This document shows, one piece after another, positions 10,401 to 21,584 of a DNA stretch of 47,007 nucleotides (position 1 is the first letter of the stretch; the number at the start of each line of letters is the position of its first letter). Position numbers and translations under genes: made by a program. Origin of the DNA: Chloromonas sp. AAM2 (Eukaryota > Chlorophyta > Chlorophyceae > Chlamydomonadales > Chlamydomonadaceae); NCBI GenBank assembly GCA_004335635.1, contig QAXH01004440.1, forward strand, positions 6,537 through 53,543, written 5' to 3'. Under the pieces are notes generated by a model, which saw only the letters and a list, made by a program, of their open reading frames with translations, searched no databases and was not told the DNA's origin.

Positions 10401-13400
10401 CAGTGATGCACAGTCCCAAACCAGCCAACCAGCAATCTTCGGGTCAGCACGGCTGACTGAAAAGCTTTGCTGTATCTTGCCCTGAACGATGAGCTGGGGA
10501 AGCAGCAGCTCGCCCAAGACAGAAGCTGCAAACACGCCTGTAATCTGCCGCTTATCCACATGCGTGTTTGCGCGCTCAACTAGTTTGCGTCTGAGGTGAC
10601 CCAGACACAAAAACACTTTTGCGTTTGGTTTTGGACCTTTTTTTGCTCCAAACTAGTTTGCGGTTGAACAAAGTCCACGCAAACGAGTTTGGAGCAGTAC
10701 GGAGCAGTATCTTGTATGATGACCTTACAGCTGTCATATGCACAGCACTGCGACCATTCAATGGATGCTGACGCTGCAAGCTCTGCCCACTCGATTTAGG
10801 CCATACTATCATGCTCTGACCCTAGACAACGTGGATAGTGCTTTGAAAACCTCGCTATTTCTAGTAGCAAATCGTACCCACTGCATCACATTGGTAGGAT
10901 ATCCGGTTCAAAATGCCCAGCAACTCATGGTCTCTTGTAAGGCTTGCAGCCTTGGTTACGGCTTGTTCTGTTCTCCTGCCCCCCAGGTGTCTTGGGGCCC
11001 CCTGAATCGGCTACGGGAGGCACGCAAGGAGGGCCGAGCGGTGAGTGGCCAAAGGACGCAATCTTATTGCTACTACTAGTATTACAACAGTAAGAAGAAG
11101 CAGAGACGTGCGGTGAGTGCCGTCGTCCTACGGTTGTGGTGCACTTGTGCCGCGGAAAGTCTCAACACTGCAGCAAGATGCAAACACCACATGCGAGGTG
11201 ACACTGTTTTCTGCTCCGCTGCGCACAGGGCCAGGCGTACATCACTTCAATACTCAACTGGCTGGCGCTGGGCTTTTCCGTGTATTTCGTGAGTTTTTAA
11301 TCTGACGGACTGAATCCCACTCATCCTGACCGTCTCAGCATGAATTGGAGATCCATTTGACGTACAATTGAAGGTAGCCTGCCACAGCAGGGTTGTCACT
11401 GTGACCTGCACACCCATGCATACATACATTGATCACATCAGCGGGGCCCACATGCACTGAGCTTGAGCGCTAGCAAGCCATGCAAGAGTCGAGGCTGATA
11501 CCATCCTAACCTAACCTGTTAGTTGAATAAAAGAAGGCCAACTGCCAATGACTGACAGGCCAGGGTCAAGCAGGTGAGCTAGTAAGGCACAGAAGGCAAC
11601 AAGCGTGCAAACATATCAGGCAGCAGGTTCAGTGTGGCCATGGCATGTGCAGGAAGTGGCAGGAGCATGGCATTGACTTGAAACCGTTTGGTTGTCTGCG
11701 GCTCAAATGTAGTGTCTGCCCGTGGTCTGCTGGCTTGTTCTGCCTCCCTTTCTCTGCATGACTTTGGCCTCATGCAAACTCCATGCCCTTCCTTGCAGGC
11801 CCTGGTGAAGGCTGTTGAGTTGCGTCCCTACGCCGTGGCGCCAGGTCCCGGCTACCTGCCACTGACCGCCATGTCACTCGTGGCGGGGTCAGCCATCATA
11901 CAGGTACGGCGTCCAGTACTGCACATTGTTATCATTGCGGCAGTACAACAGTAGTGTATGTTGAGCCGACAACAGGCCCACGGCAGTGAGCTGCAGAACG
12001 TCGTTTCTGGAAACATGCAGGAGCCTGGTACAGGTGTCAATCGTCACAACACCAACTAAACACCTCCGGTGCTGCCTGACTGTGCATGTGCTCACCATGT
12101 GACAGTGTCAGGCTGTAGAGTAAGGAGGTTAGCCACGCTTGTGACAGCATGTGTGCTGGTCTTGGCGCATCCTGTGGAAGGCATAGGACCAGCCATGAGC
12201 AATGACTGCATCTACGGCACCTACTGTAACTACTGCATCTACTGCACCTACAACGCTTTGCTGTTTTACTGTCCAGCCATCTGCCAACGCACCGTTTGGA
12301 CGCAACTCTGAGCCGTAAAGCTGTCGAGTGCAAAACATGTACCATGTGAGAGCTGGAGGCTGTTCTGGGCCACACTGCCAGCTGTACGCATGTTGGTGTT
12401 TGTTTCATTCTGCATTGCGCCCCTTGTGTGCTCGCAGCACTGCGCGTCCGTGATAACTGCCAATGGGATAGGAAACGGATCCTCCCTGGTCATATGCTGC
12501 GGCATTATCACGGGTGAGCGACTCAGAAAAGCGTCAGAAAGTCAGCGTCAGAAAAGTCAGGAGGTAGATTCCTTTTCTGGTCGTTGTGTTATCTGAAATG
12601 GCTGTTATCTGGAGGGCTGAGTACCGCTGCGAAGTGAAGTGTCAGCTGAATGAAACTTGAGGATAAACATGTGTGTCATCGTTAATGGCTGTTCTGCGGA
12701 AGGGTGATCGAGTACTTCAGGGCTATCCCAGCACCACCCTCAGCTTTTTAAATGCACGGGTTTTTGTGAGAGCTTCGGCCACACGTTTCATCCACATTTA
12801 TGGTTGTTGGAGGACCAGTTAGTTTCAGGACCTTTCCAGGACCTTTCCAGGACCACCCTACAAGCTTTTCTTGTCATACGCATGGATTCGTTGCAACGAG
12901 AGATAAGCAGTAGAGCTAAGAATATTGTGTGCGTTGCGCTAACAACACCAAGGAACTCTCAATCATCATGGTTCACGCAAACAGCCATGCACTGATGGTG
13001 GCGTGGTCATAATTCATTCCTGTAGAGTATGCAGCGGCCCTTTGTGCGGCATACAATACAATACAATACAATACAATACAATACAATACAATACAATACA
13101 ATACATTACTATGAGTTGAAGACTGTGGCGTTCAATCAGTCAAACAAGATAACTGTGATCATCATGACCTCTGTTTGCAGAGTACGCTGAGGCTCTTCAC
13201 GCTGTGATATCCCGCCTGGAGGCGGGCGCCATCGCCCCCTCGCTGCTCCTCAGCCTGGGGGGGACCTACTTAGCGCTGGCGCTGGCTGCGGTCTACATAT
13301 CGAGGACAGAGCTCAGGCTGCCCGTGCTGCAGTACAGCCGTGGGAGCACTGGACCGCCCAACATGGTGGGTGGGAGGCTTGGGGGTCGCTCCAGTGGGCA

Positions 13401-15964
13401 ACACGGCGATATTGCATCTATCGCCTCACACTGGTTGATCAACGCCATAAGGTTACCGCCATAGCTGCCGTGGGTTAAACCACAAAAAGCCATGTAGTGA
13501 TGCTGATGCTGATGATGCTGATGATTAACGCCATAAGGTTACCGCAAGCAGAACAGCAAACACACACCGATCAGTGGTTGGCTGGGGACAGCTGACGCAC
13601 TGGCTTATCCAGTGCTTATGCTCCTGTCGTGCCTCATTCATGTCTGGAACACACCCGGGAATGCCGCACATGACTTGTGTATTGTCACAGTGCAAACGTT
13701 GCAAAGGATGAATCGGTGCCAGCATAATACAGCATGTCTTGCTCCAAGCAGCAGGCTGTGGTGCACCCATCTCATGCATGGTGTGCACACGTGCTTCCCC
13801 TTTCCCGCACAGGAGGGACCGGCAGCCCCGGGGCAGGACAGCGACATGGTCATGTTTTCCAACGCAAGGCGCATGGCCGAGCAGCGCATGGCGCACAGAG
13901 TGGCACGGGCCGAGTACTTCCCGATTCCAATCAACGGGAACGGCATGATGGTGAGGCCCCTTCCTCCCACGCACATGTTTCCTGTCTGCGTCGCTATGCA
14001 GTCCATCATCCAGCTGTACTCATCTGGCTGCGGCCTTTCATCATCCGTCTCACCCTCACACGTGCCCACCCGTGTGCGTTCCGTTGCAGTCGATCATCCT
14101 GGCCGGCGCCTTCTGGTACTTCATGCTGCCCACGGGCGCGCAGTTCCTGGGTCTCACGGGGTTGGTGAACACACTGCTGTCTATACAGGTGAAGGGGGGG
14201 AGGAAAGAGAGGCAAATAGAGGATTGGGGTGTGACATCGTGCAAGGGAAAAGAATTTGGATGGTTGGAATGTGAGGGACAATCAGAATTCAGGTGAGTCC
14301 TTGATCGCCTGAGGGTTTTTCTGATCAATCATTACAAGTCAACTGGTGTGGGTTGGTAGACGTGACACGCTTTGTAGCTCTGTTTGTTCCATCCTGGACC
14401 GTGACAACACGCCCCTGATGCAAACCGACGTCGCACACACTGACATGAGAGTCTGAGCGGTGTGGGTGATCAGAACGGGTTACTGCATGGTGATTGTCCA
14501 AACACAGTGTCAGCCTGTGACTACCGCAGCCGTTCACAACCGCACTACGCAGGCCTCCTGGGCGGGGTTGTTGGTCTACGCCCTGCTGGTGTTTGCCGTG
14601 GAGTTCCTACCGCTGGGGGGCATCAACCCCAAGGACGTGGCGGAGTACTTCAACGCGGTGAGTCGCTGCTGCGGCTGTTGGGCCAAGTGTCTGGTACCAT
14701 CACAGCCATGGTGATGGGTGCATGCGGTCGTTGGGCCAAGCGCCTGCTGTAATACCAATGAAGGTCTTCTCTTGGACTTGTGCTGGTATCAAGCACAGTG
14801 ACTGGTGGATGAGAGGCACGGCTGGTAAATGCATTGCAGCGTTTCTGTTTCATACAGTATGACATTCCAAGCATCCCGTCAGATCTCGATGAATGAGGGG
14901 TATGGCTTGTATGTGCACGTGACAACACTGTGTTTGACCCAGCTGCACATGTGTGGCAAGCACATCGTCGATCGCCTTGCTTACACGATCTCATAACGTG
15001 AAAAGCGCTCCAACTAAAACACCACCACGAGCACGTGCATACAAAATCAGCCCTGCGGAATCATGACCTTGATCGCACAGTGCAGTAAGCAGGCTTGTCA
15101 CCTGCCTCACTAGCATCCCTTGGTCCCGCCGCCCTGTGCAGATGAATGTGGGCATCAAGGGCGTGGTGCCGGGCGAGCCAACAGAGCAGCATGTGCAGCG
15201 GCAGCTGCTGCTGTGCAAGTTCTGGGTGAGCATGGTTTGACGGAAAGGATGGGCGCAGAGACTGCAACTACCAGCACCGTTTGATGTGCCAGCCTGCCCT
15301 GAGTTGATGTGCGTCTTGCTCTCCTTGCTGGCTGAGTCTCGAGTTGACCTGAGGCTTTGCCTGTGTTGCATGCAGGGTGGCCTAGCCCTGGGCTGTTTGG
15401 CGGTTGTTGCGCACGTTTTTGACGCTGCTTGCATGAGTGCACTGGGTGCCTCCCTGTCAGCCACTTCACTGCTCATCATCGTGGGAACTGTCATCCAGAG
15501 CTCACGACAGGTACGTGTTTTCCTCAGCTTCAGTCACTGGACTAATAGCAAAATCTGGTAAAAGCATAAGTACAAGTTGACAATTAATTGGAGCAACGCT
15601 GGTACAAACCGGCAACCATTAGCATCTGCAGGTACGTGTGCCACGAGTACAACACCCTCAGTTTTCTTCCCAGTCCAAGAAGCTTGAGAGGGCGCTAATT
15701 AACACTTGACACCATTCGCAGGCTGGTACACGCATTCACAGCCGGAGTCAACACACACTCATCATGCACTTGTCAAGCTTTCCCAGGGTTCATATTGTGT
15801 TGCTAGGGTACTTGCTTCTTTTGTGGACACGTGGTCTGTTATTGTGCTCTGTGAGGGAGTTGTCTGTTGGTTGGTCACAGGTTGAGAGTCTGCTGGAGGC
15901 GCCCCAGCTCAACAGCCAGCTGCAGAAAGAGCAGGGGCTGATCAAGTCGCTAGCAAACCTGTAG
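7428..15964 (+). CDS. SECY: Plastid preprotein translocase subunit SecY
   Basis: Fourteen exons: 7428-7762, 8332-8456, 9098-9228, 10987-11040, 11229-11288, 11799-11903, 12438-12513, 13181-13365, 13813-13950, 14090-14188, 14553-14657, 15142-15225, 15376-15510, 15881-15964. Phases agree throughout; about 571 residues. SecY is the channel of the Sec translocon; in plastids it inserts proteins into thylakoid or inner-envelope membranes. Residues 1-90 are Ser/Arg-rich (IRFRSSRSPCRTAISAS), like a transit peptide. Family landmarks: RDIIQRVLLSVAML with IPLPGLDF, LFELGISPYINASI, NGIGNGSSLVI, EYFPIPINGNGMM, VEFLPLGGINPKDVAEYF, NVGIKGVVPGEPTEQHV and the last span before GTVIQSSRQ. The Met at 7428 is my choice; the frame stays open upstream, with a Met also at 7107. 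SCY1 versus SCY2 was not decided. Confidence 0.9.
8463..8490. repeat. CAT-rich microsatellite at exon-2 donor
   Basis: Short ATC/CATC run directly after the exon-2 donor, which is GTGGGG. Non-coding by the phase-consistent model. Confidence 0.6.
8558..8611 (+). repeat. Partial duplicate of SecY exon 2 inside intron 2
   Basis: About 54 bp resembling the 3' end of exon 2 and its donor (8409-8462): both carry ggctggact, tggcctgttg and a c-cgc/gcgttct stretch. The copy has a TGA after TGTAC and a degraded donor, so it is not expected to be used as an exon. Confidence 0.65.
10114..10697. mobile_element. MITE-like element in SecY intron 3, TA target site
   Basis: The left end ctgctccaaactagttggcg and the right end cgcaaacgagtttggagcag are inverted copies (two mismatches in 20). 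The dinucleotide TA flanks both sides (10112-10113 and 10698-10699), as for Tc1/mariner-type insertions. Near the right end another inverted copy (10643-10662) forms a hairpin with the terminal repeat. No transposase frame inside, so non-autonomous. Confidence 0.75.
12829..12856. repeat. Short tandem repeat, ~11 bp unit
   Basis: The unit ggacctttcca occurs twice in a row followed by a partial third, in SecY intron 7. A separate repeated gcgtcagaaa motif lies at about 12531-12560. Confidence 0.7.
13046..13106. repeat. (ATACA)n microsatellite
   Basis: About twelve tandem copies of the pentamer ATACA in SecY intron 7, about 75 bp upstream of the exon-8 acceptor. Confidence 0.95.
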
Positions 15965-16446
15965 CCGGCTACCAGACCGTGCAAATTGCTGTGCATAGCA
16001 GCATGCAGATACACAAGGACAGTATGACAACAACAGTCCTGGCAAGTACTACCGGGTCACCTGTAGTGCTTGCAGCAAGTCTACACGAAAGAAGCGGTTC
16101 TACGCATACCCAGGGGCCAGAGTCTTGCTCGCAACAGAGCACAAGACCTCCGAGAGCAGGTTGCTGCCAAGCAGCAGAGCAGCATGTAGTTGCGTTGTGG
16201 CTTCGTAAACTCCCGAGGACTGTCACAAAGAATTTGCACACATGTTACAAAATTTGGAAATCTTTGTTTCGACGTCCTGCATCTGCCGCAGGTCGGGTTA
16301 TTGACTGGTCTGACACGCAGTTGCAGTGTTTTGCAAGGCTTGTGCCGGCTGCTTCTTTGACGAGTGCAGACTGTTCAGGCACTGTTAGGCACTGGCAGGT
16401 GTGTGTACTCAACGCAAGTCCTTGATTTGAACCAGTGAAGGCATTT

Positions 16447-16515
16447 TTATACCAGGGAAGCCGTGAGATGACACGGGTCGGGTTGTGTATCGCCCTGACC
16501 TACCCTGAGAAAGGA
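16447..16515 (-). repeat. Dispersed repeat R1, degenerate copy
   Basis: Shares accagggaagccgtgag and ccctgacctaccctgag with the other R1 copies (reverse orientation), with clear divergence in the core. Confidence 0.65.
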
Positions 16516-16635
16516 GGGATCAAACTCACACATTGGCAAAGGACTGCTGATACTAAGCCACTGACTTCTGTTCAAAGCTGACTTTGGAAGGTGCTTACAG
16601 CACTGTTTGTGTGTTCAAGTTGCGGTGTATTTAGG

Positions 16636-16690
16636 CTGCTTCAGCCTGTAGATTAAAGCAGGTGCATGGTCACAATCACACGCATGTTGC
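16636..16690 (-). repeat. Duplicate of coiled-coil gene acceptor region
   Basis: Very similar to 17897-17950: both contain ttcagcctgta-att-aagca followed by gtgcatggtcacaatcacac. The copy retains an acceptor-like CTACAG and LKQ codons on the minus strand but no longer exon, so it is a partial duplicate of the neighbouring gene. Confidence 0.7.
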
Positions 16691-17841
16691 AATCCACATT
16701 CACTTGTATGTTGGACGGGCTGGAATCCCTCCCCTCATGCGAGAGAGTTGACGTTGTTTTCGCCATACGTCTATGTCATTGAACGCAACACAACGAGGTG
16801 ATGCATATCCGTTGTGCATGTGGTTTTGGCGATCAACATCTGGCTAAGTTCGCCCCCTAGCTTTGTCTTTCTCCCCAGGCCCATTGCAAGCTTCGAGAAG
16901 CTGGCGGGCTGTTCAGCTAGCATTGGAATCAGTTGGCAGGATCATTGCTGTGCTTCAATCAACCTTTCTCCTTCGTCTGCCTCTTCCATGTCTCTGCCTC
17001 AGTCCAAGCTGGAAATGTGCAAGACTTGGAGGCCCCCGGTCTGCCATGAAGTGGTGACACCAGGCAACGCATTCCAATCAAACTCAGTGCTGTTACACTG
17101 CCCTTCTAAAGAGCTCAGAAACGGGCCAAGCTCCTGCAGCTGGTGACCATATTGCTTCGACCTGACTTGAGCGGGTCAGATTCATTGCACTACCTTGTAG
17201 ATGCCCAGAGGCAGATTGTACACAACATACAGCTGCATCTGGGTAGTATTAGGCAGAGTCAAAGTGAAAGCCGTTCAGGAGCACATCTAGTCCTGGAAAC
17301 TTGCAGTTCTCAGTTGGTCCAGACATCCAGGCTACGACGGATTAATCCATGATGGGACAAGCTTCACATCTACTTCCATGAAAGCCAAGCTGGACGGCCA
17401 TGGCAATCCTTCTATTCGTCAGTTCCTAACGGTCTAATGCCACACTTCACGTTGATCTGCCTGTCACGTCCAGCAGCCCATGTCATGCTGGCCCAGGGGC
17501 AGGCGTTGCCATTTTACTTATTTCGCCAATGACTGCCTTGAGCTGCAGGAGCAGAGGCAGCAGCAGAAAGTCAGGACACAGAATCCGATCGAGCAGTCAT
17601 AGCAGCAGAAATTCAGGACACAAGACGCATTGCGTTTGATGGTTAACATTGTCGGTCCAGATTAGTTCAAATCAAGCTGCTGTTTTTTCGCAACCTGCCA
17701 GCACGCGATATGGTGCCATGCAAGTACACGTGGAGTTGAGCAGATGGCATTTTGTGAACGTGCTAATCGACTGTCCACACCCCTGCTAAATGCCAACCAT
17801 GCCTTGGTCCCAGCACACCAACTCTGCATAAAACTATGTAC

Positions 17842-18626
17842 CTGGCGCCATGCTGCATCCTTGGCAGCATCTGCATCCAGCTGTTGCTTACGGAGCTGTT
17901 TCAGCCTGTAAATTGAAGCACGTGCATGGTCACAATCACACGTAATGAAGCAGGCTGTAGCCTTGTCCTGGCATGCGTGTGACTGCCCCCTGCCATCACA
18001 GTCTGCATCAAACTGACTGCCGCCACTTGGTGTGCCGATAAAGCTCATGTTGTAGATCTGACGAAGGTCACAAGAAACATGGATGTGTGGCGTCAATGGA
18101 TGTACGTTGGAGATGGCACAGAGGCATCGAATCTAATGGAAGCCAATTGGGCTTCAGAACAATCCTCATGCACTAGGTAAGACAACAATCCTGTGACGCA
18201 CTTGCGGACCTCAATAACCACTGTGGTGACATACATGCACAGGCCATGGCTAATGCGCCCATGCCGGTTGCATGTGCATGAACACGCACGGTGGAAGCTA
18301 CCATGCAGATGCGCAGTCGCAGTCCCAGAACAGACCCACTTTGCTTGGAGCTGGGACATCTCCTCAGAGCTTGCGCTTGGTTGCAAGGTTTTGTTCTCAG
18401 CCTGCTGTTTGAGCGCTGCGATCTCTGCATCTTTGCTCGCCACAAGTTGTTTGAGCATTTGAATCTCCGCCTGTGCAATGACAAGCTGATCATCGCCCTC
18501 GCCTCTTGGAGTGTTTACGTCGGCCTGAGAAGGTTCAGATTGTAAGGAGGCTTGCGATTGCTCGGATTGTATTCCAGCTGCCTCCTCGCGAGGAGTTGTG
18601 CTTTTCGTGCCCTTCTTCTTTGCCAT
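17842..18626 (-). CDS. Small coiled-coil protein, partial gene model
   Basis: The first exon starts at the Met at 18626 and reads MAKKKGTKSTTPREE, then a Ser/Gln/Glu-rich region. Next comes a heptad-like helix (LVIAQAEIQMLKQLVASKD followed by AEIAALKQQAENK), ending near 18337 at SQLQAKW before GTCTGT. A later exon at 17842-17905 encodes LKQLRKQQLDADAAKDAAWRQ between a TTTACAG acceptor and a CAG/GTACAT donor. An intermediate exon near 18115-18215 (containing VRKCVTGLLSYL) is likely, but its borders and phases are not settled. The basic N-terminus and coiled coil suggest a scaffold or interaction protein; no family was recognised and the gene's 3' end was not found. Confidence 0.5.
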
Positions 18627-19008
18627 CCTGCGTTTCTCGCAAGCACTTGTCCCTGACTCGCTGGATCCTCGTAAGAGGCAAATGGGCACCTCTCTGCGTT
18701 ACACATCGGTTTGTGACAGTCCGCTGTCAGCAAAAGTGTGAAATGCTGACAGGTGGCCTTCATCTGGTGACAGTACAAGCAGCACATGGAGGAGCTTTGG
18801 GCTTTTTGCGTTCCATTCATTGAGCATTATTGTCACATGAGGCAAGCTCAAACATGCCGCTTCAGCATCGACTACATCAACCTGCATGCCCACATTTAAT
18901 CAGAGCCTGCAGGCTGGCTCAGCACTGCAGGCCGCAACACAAGGGTTACAGGCACGTGCTGCGCATGTGGCGCCCATGCATTATGAACAGCCCCAATGGC
19001 TGACGGGG

Positions 19009-19120
19009 TGCTTTCGGAAGGCGTCCTGTGGGGTGATAGCCACAAGGAACTCACCAGCCTTGCTGACACGGCTAGATGCCCCTTTTACTAGGAGAAGTTT
19101 TTGCAGTCTGCGCATATAGT
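19009..19120 (+). repeat. Dispersed repeat R2, copy 2
   Basis: Carries ctttcggaaggcgtcctgtg, ggtgatagccacaaggaact and ccttgctgacacggctag, then a TTTGCAGTCTGCGC segment. It corresponds to 3021-3110 and, in reverse, 30829-30900. Confidence 0.75.
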
Positions 19121-19254
19121 CAATATTGTGTGCACTTCCTCCCTAACAAGTAACCAGTGCGCCAGGTAACAAGTAACAAGTGCGCCAGGGCGAGGCTCAA
19201 GATGCTTGTTACTTGAGGCCTCAGCCTACACAACCTTTCACAACAGGAGTGCCA

Positions 19255-19301
19255 CCATGGGATGTGTGCCACCCTGACCTACCCTGAGCAAGAAAATCAG
19301 G
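19255..19301 (-). repeat. Dispersed repeat R1, truncated copy
   Basis: Shares ccctgacctaccctgagcaa with the copy at 16447-16515 and with the complement of the CTTGCTCAG side of the full copies. Confidence 0.6.
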
Positions 19302-19452
19302 AAGACTTGGTCCGATTTGTCTGAATTGTTTTTGCAGGTCCACAAATCGCATCCTTCTCTATTGTACGCCACCTTCGGCGTGCTGTCATGCACATTGGCA
19401 GGCGACCAGTCGCTGCCAGACTTTACATAATGTGCCTCTCGTGCCACTACAG

Positions 19453-19559
19453 CTTTAACGTTGGTGGCGCTATGCACAGTCGCTGCAACGCCCCTGCATG
19501 AAGTGGTGTTGGGCACTGACAAAGCCTACCCTGGACAACACGGAGGTGCAGGTATACAG
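19453..19559 (+). CDS. Possible isolated exon
   Basis: Open frame between a CACTACAG acceptor and a CAG/GTAAGG donor, reading LVALCTVAATPLHEVVLGTD then KAYPGQHGGAGIQ. It has good splice borders and protein-like composition, but I recognise no family and found no connecting exons. It could be an exon of an unresolved plus-strand gene or a chance open stretch. Confidence 0.25.
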
Positions 19560-21584
19560 GTAAGGATCTGCTTCAAGCATTGCTGGCCAATCATAGTTCA
19601 ACCCGCAGCCCGCATCCTGGACAAATGGCTCTCCCAATCCCCTTAGTGAATTCAGTCCATGAGCACTTGCTAGCCAAAGTCGGCAAGCAGCTATGGTCAA
19701 GAGAGGCAGCTGATGAAGTGCAGCAATCGCCTGCAGGTCCTAGGATGGTCTGGGGAAGGTCGCACAGGCGCAGACGGCTAAGGAACAGACTCAAACAGAC
19801 CAAGACAAGCGCCGATGTGCCAGTGAGCAAGAACTATGAACAACGTTTAGATTACATCAGGGATATGGATTACCAGGGGCACACATGCACCGAGCACAAA
19901 ACCTAGCAAGGCCATAGTCGAGGCTGAATACCGTCCTGAACAACCCTCGGAAGGAAACGTTCAGGGAAGAAGAGAAAGTAGCAGAAAGTAAAGGGTGGGA
20001 ACTAAGGGTCAAGGCCTACTGCCTGCGACAAGGCATCTGGCGATCAATGCATAACGTGTACAGAGCTCACGACCGCAATTTGCTAGCGCCGAGCTAGCCT
20101 GACGAAAGTGATAGAAGAACGGGAAAAAAAGAAAAGTCAGCAGCTGATCCAAAGCACAAACAAATCCGCTTGTGACCAACACAACAACTAAACAAAAGGA
20201 AGTAAGAAAAGAATGTAAAGAGATGAAAAAAGGTTAGAAAGTGAATGCTATCTGGCCTGGCCCAACGTGCAGTGTGGCCTGCAAAACGCGGCCCTGCTCA
20301 TGCTCATGTTGTGTTCCTCTCGCACTCCGTGTTGACCTCTACCGCAGACTGGAGCTCATCAACTGGACAAACGCAGTGCACACGCTCAAGATGAATCCAC
20401 AGGCAGTTTCCATCACCCACATTGATAGTTTGTGGGCCCTTCCATTCATGCTTGAGGCAGATGAACACAATACAGCTGAGCGCACCAAAGTTTCAATTCA
20501 GTTTCAAATCAGTTTGAGCCAAGTTCGGATACATGCCAAAGGCAATGCAGATGTCTGTTTTGAAGGAGATGCTGCATGGCCTTGCATCAGACAAGGAAGT
20601 GTTTCAAAGGCTGCGTATCCGGAATTGCTTTACTACCCAATCCACAATTTATGTGTCAGTTTGTAAACCACTAACACCAACAGCCCAAGCAAACCGACAG
20701 TAACGTGCCTCACCAACATTCAAGCGACTTAGCCTTCTCGCCGAATGCAGTTGCAAGTTGTGGTCGATTCATGCAGACACACAGATTATGACCACATCGT
20801 GCTTTGCTCGACTGCACAACAGCTCCAGTACAGTATAACCAACAGCACTGCAGGAGGAGGGCAGTGGAGTCATCAAGCTTGGCAGCACTGCCCTGTGACC
20901 CAGGGCCACTCTTATGACCCCCTTGGGTGATTCACAGGCATTTCAGCGGCACAACAAAAACGATTGAACCTGTAGAACGGTTTTATTTTCAATCCTCCAG
21001 CTTGGACGTGGCACATGGATGACAAACTGAATCCGAGTGTCTCATCGACGGCAGGTCCGAAACAGTGGCAGTGACAAGGGAATGGTGATCCGAAGCAAGT
21101 GATGTTCCATGACTTGTGACCGGGAGACTGAATGCAAACATGGCGCTGAGAACACCGTTCTTTATGCCAACGGGAGAGATGTACAGAGCAGCCATGATGT
21201 TGCTGCATCAAACCAAATCACCTCAGCGCTGCAAACCAAGGACACATATGTACACCATGTGCCATCATCGCCGAAGCCTTGGGAAGCCTTGGGAGTAGGA
21301 CGTTCTTCATGCCAAAGGTAGCTGCACAGGGCAGCTTTGCTGTGACTAGACCATAGCCCAGGCAGCCCTACCAGACACAGGCGGCTGTGTGACTTGAGCC
21401 CTTGCCCAACCATTGATGTGTAGAATCGTGTCTGCAGGACCCATCTGGATTAGAAGCAATGCACGGTTTCAAGTCCGCAGGGGTCAAAGCTAGCCGTGAT
21501 GAAGCCGACCCGTCCGTGCAGCTCAGCTTATTGCCACACAATCGCAGCTCTGGAAGAGTCTAGAGTTGCAGCCCACGTGCGTAG
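19560..21584. other. Spacer with one unassigned open frame
   Basis: The plus-strand frame 20241-20666 (141 residues, ending in a stop) contains LYRRLELINWTNAVHTLK and looks less like random sequence than its neighbours, but has no recognised domain or clear splice context. 21153-21189 and 21301-21337 are direct copies (cgttctt-atgccaa then cagagcagc/cagggcagc). Otherwise nothing recognised. Confidence 0.35.

Larger units (their letters stand above)
15965..17841. other. Downstream of SecY, repeats but no recognised gene
   Basis: This spacer holds the SecY 3' flank, an R1 repeat copy (16447-16515) and a 50-bp duplicate (about 16636-16690) of a sequence at the acceptor of the coiled-coil gene. 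A plus-strand open frame at 16814-17146 has no recognisable domain and I do not call it a gene. Confidence 0.45.
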
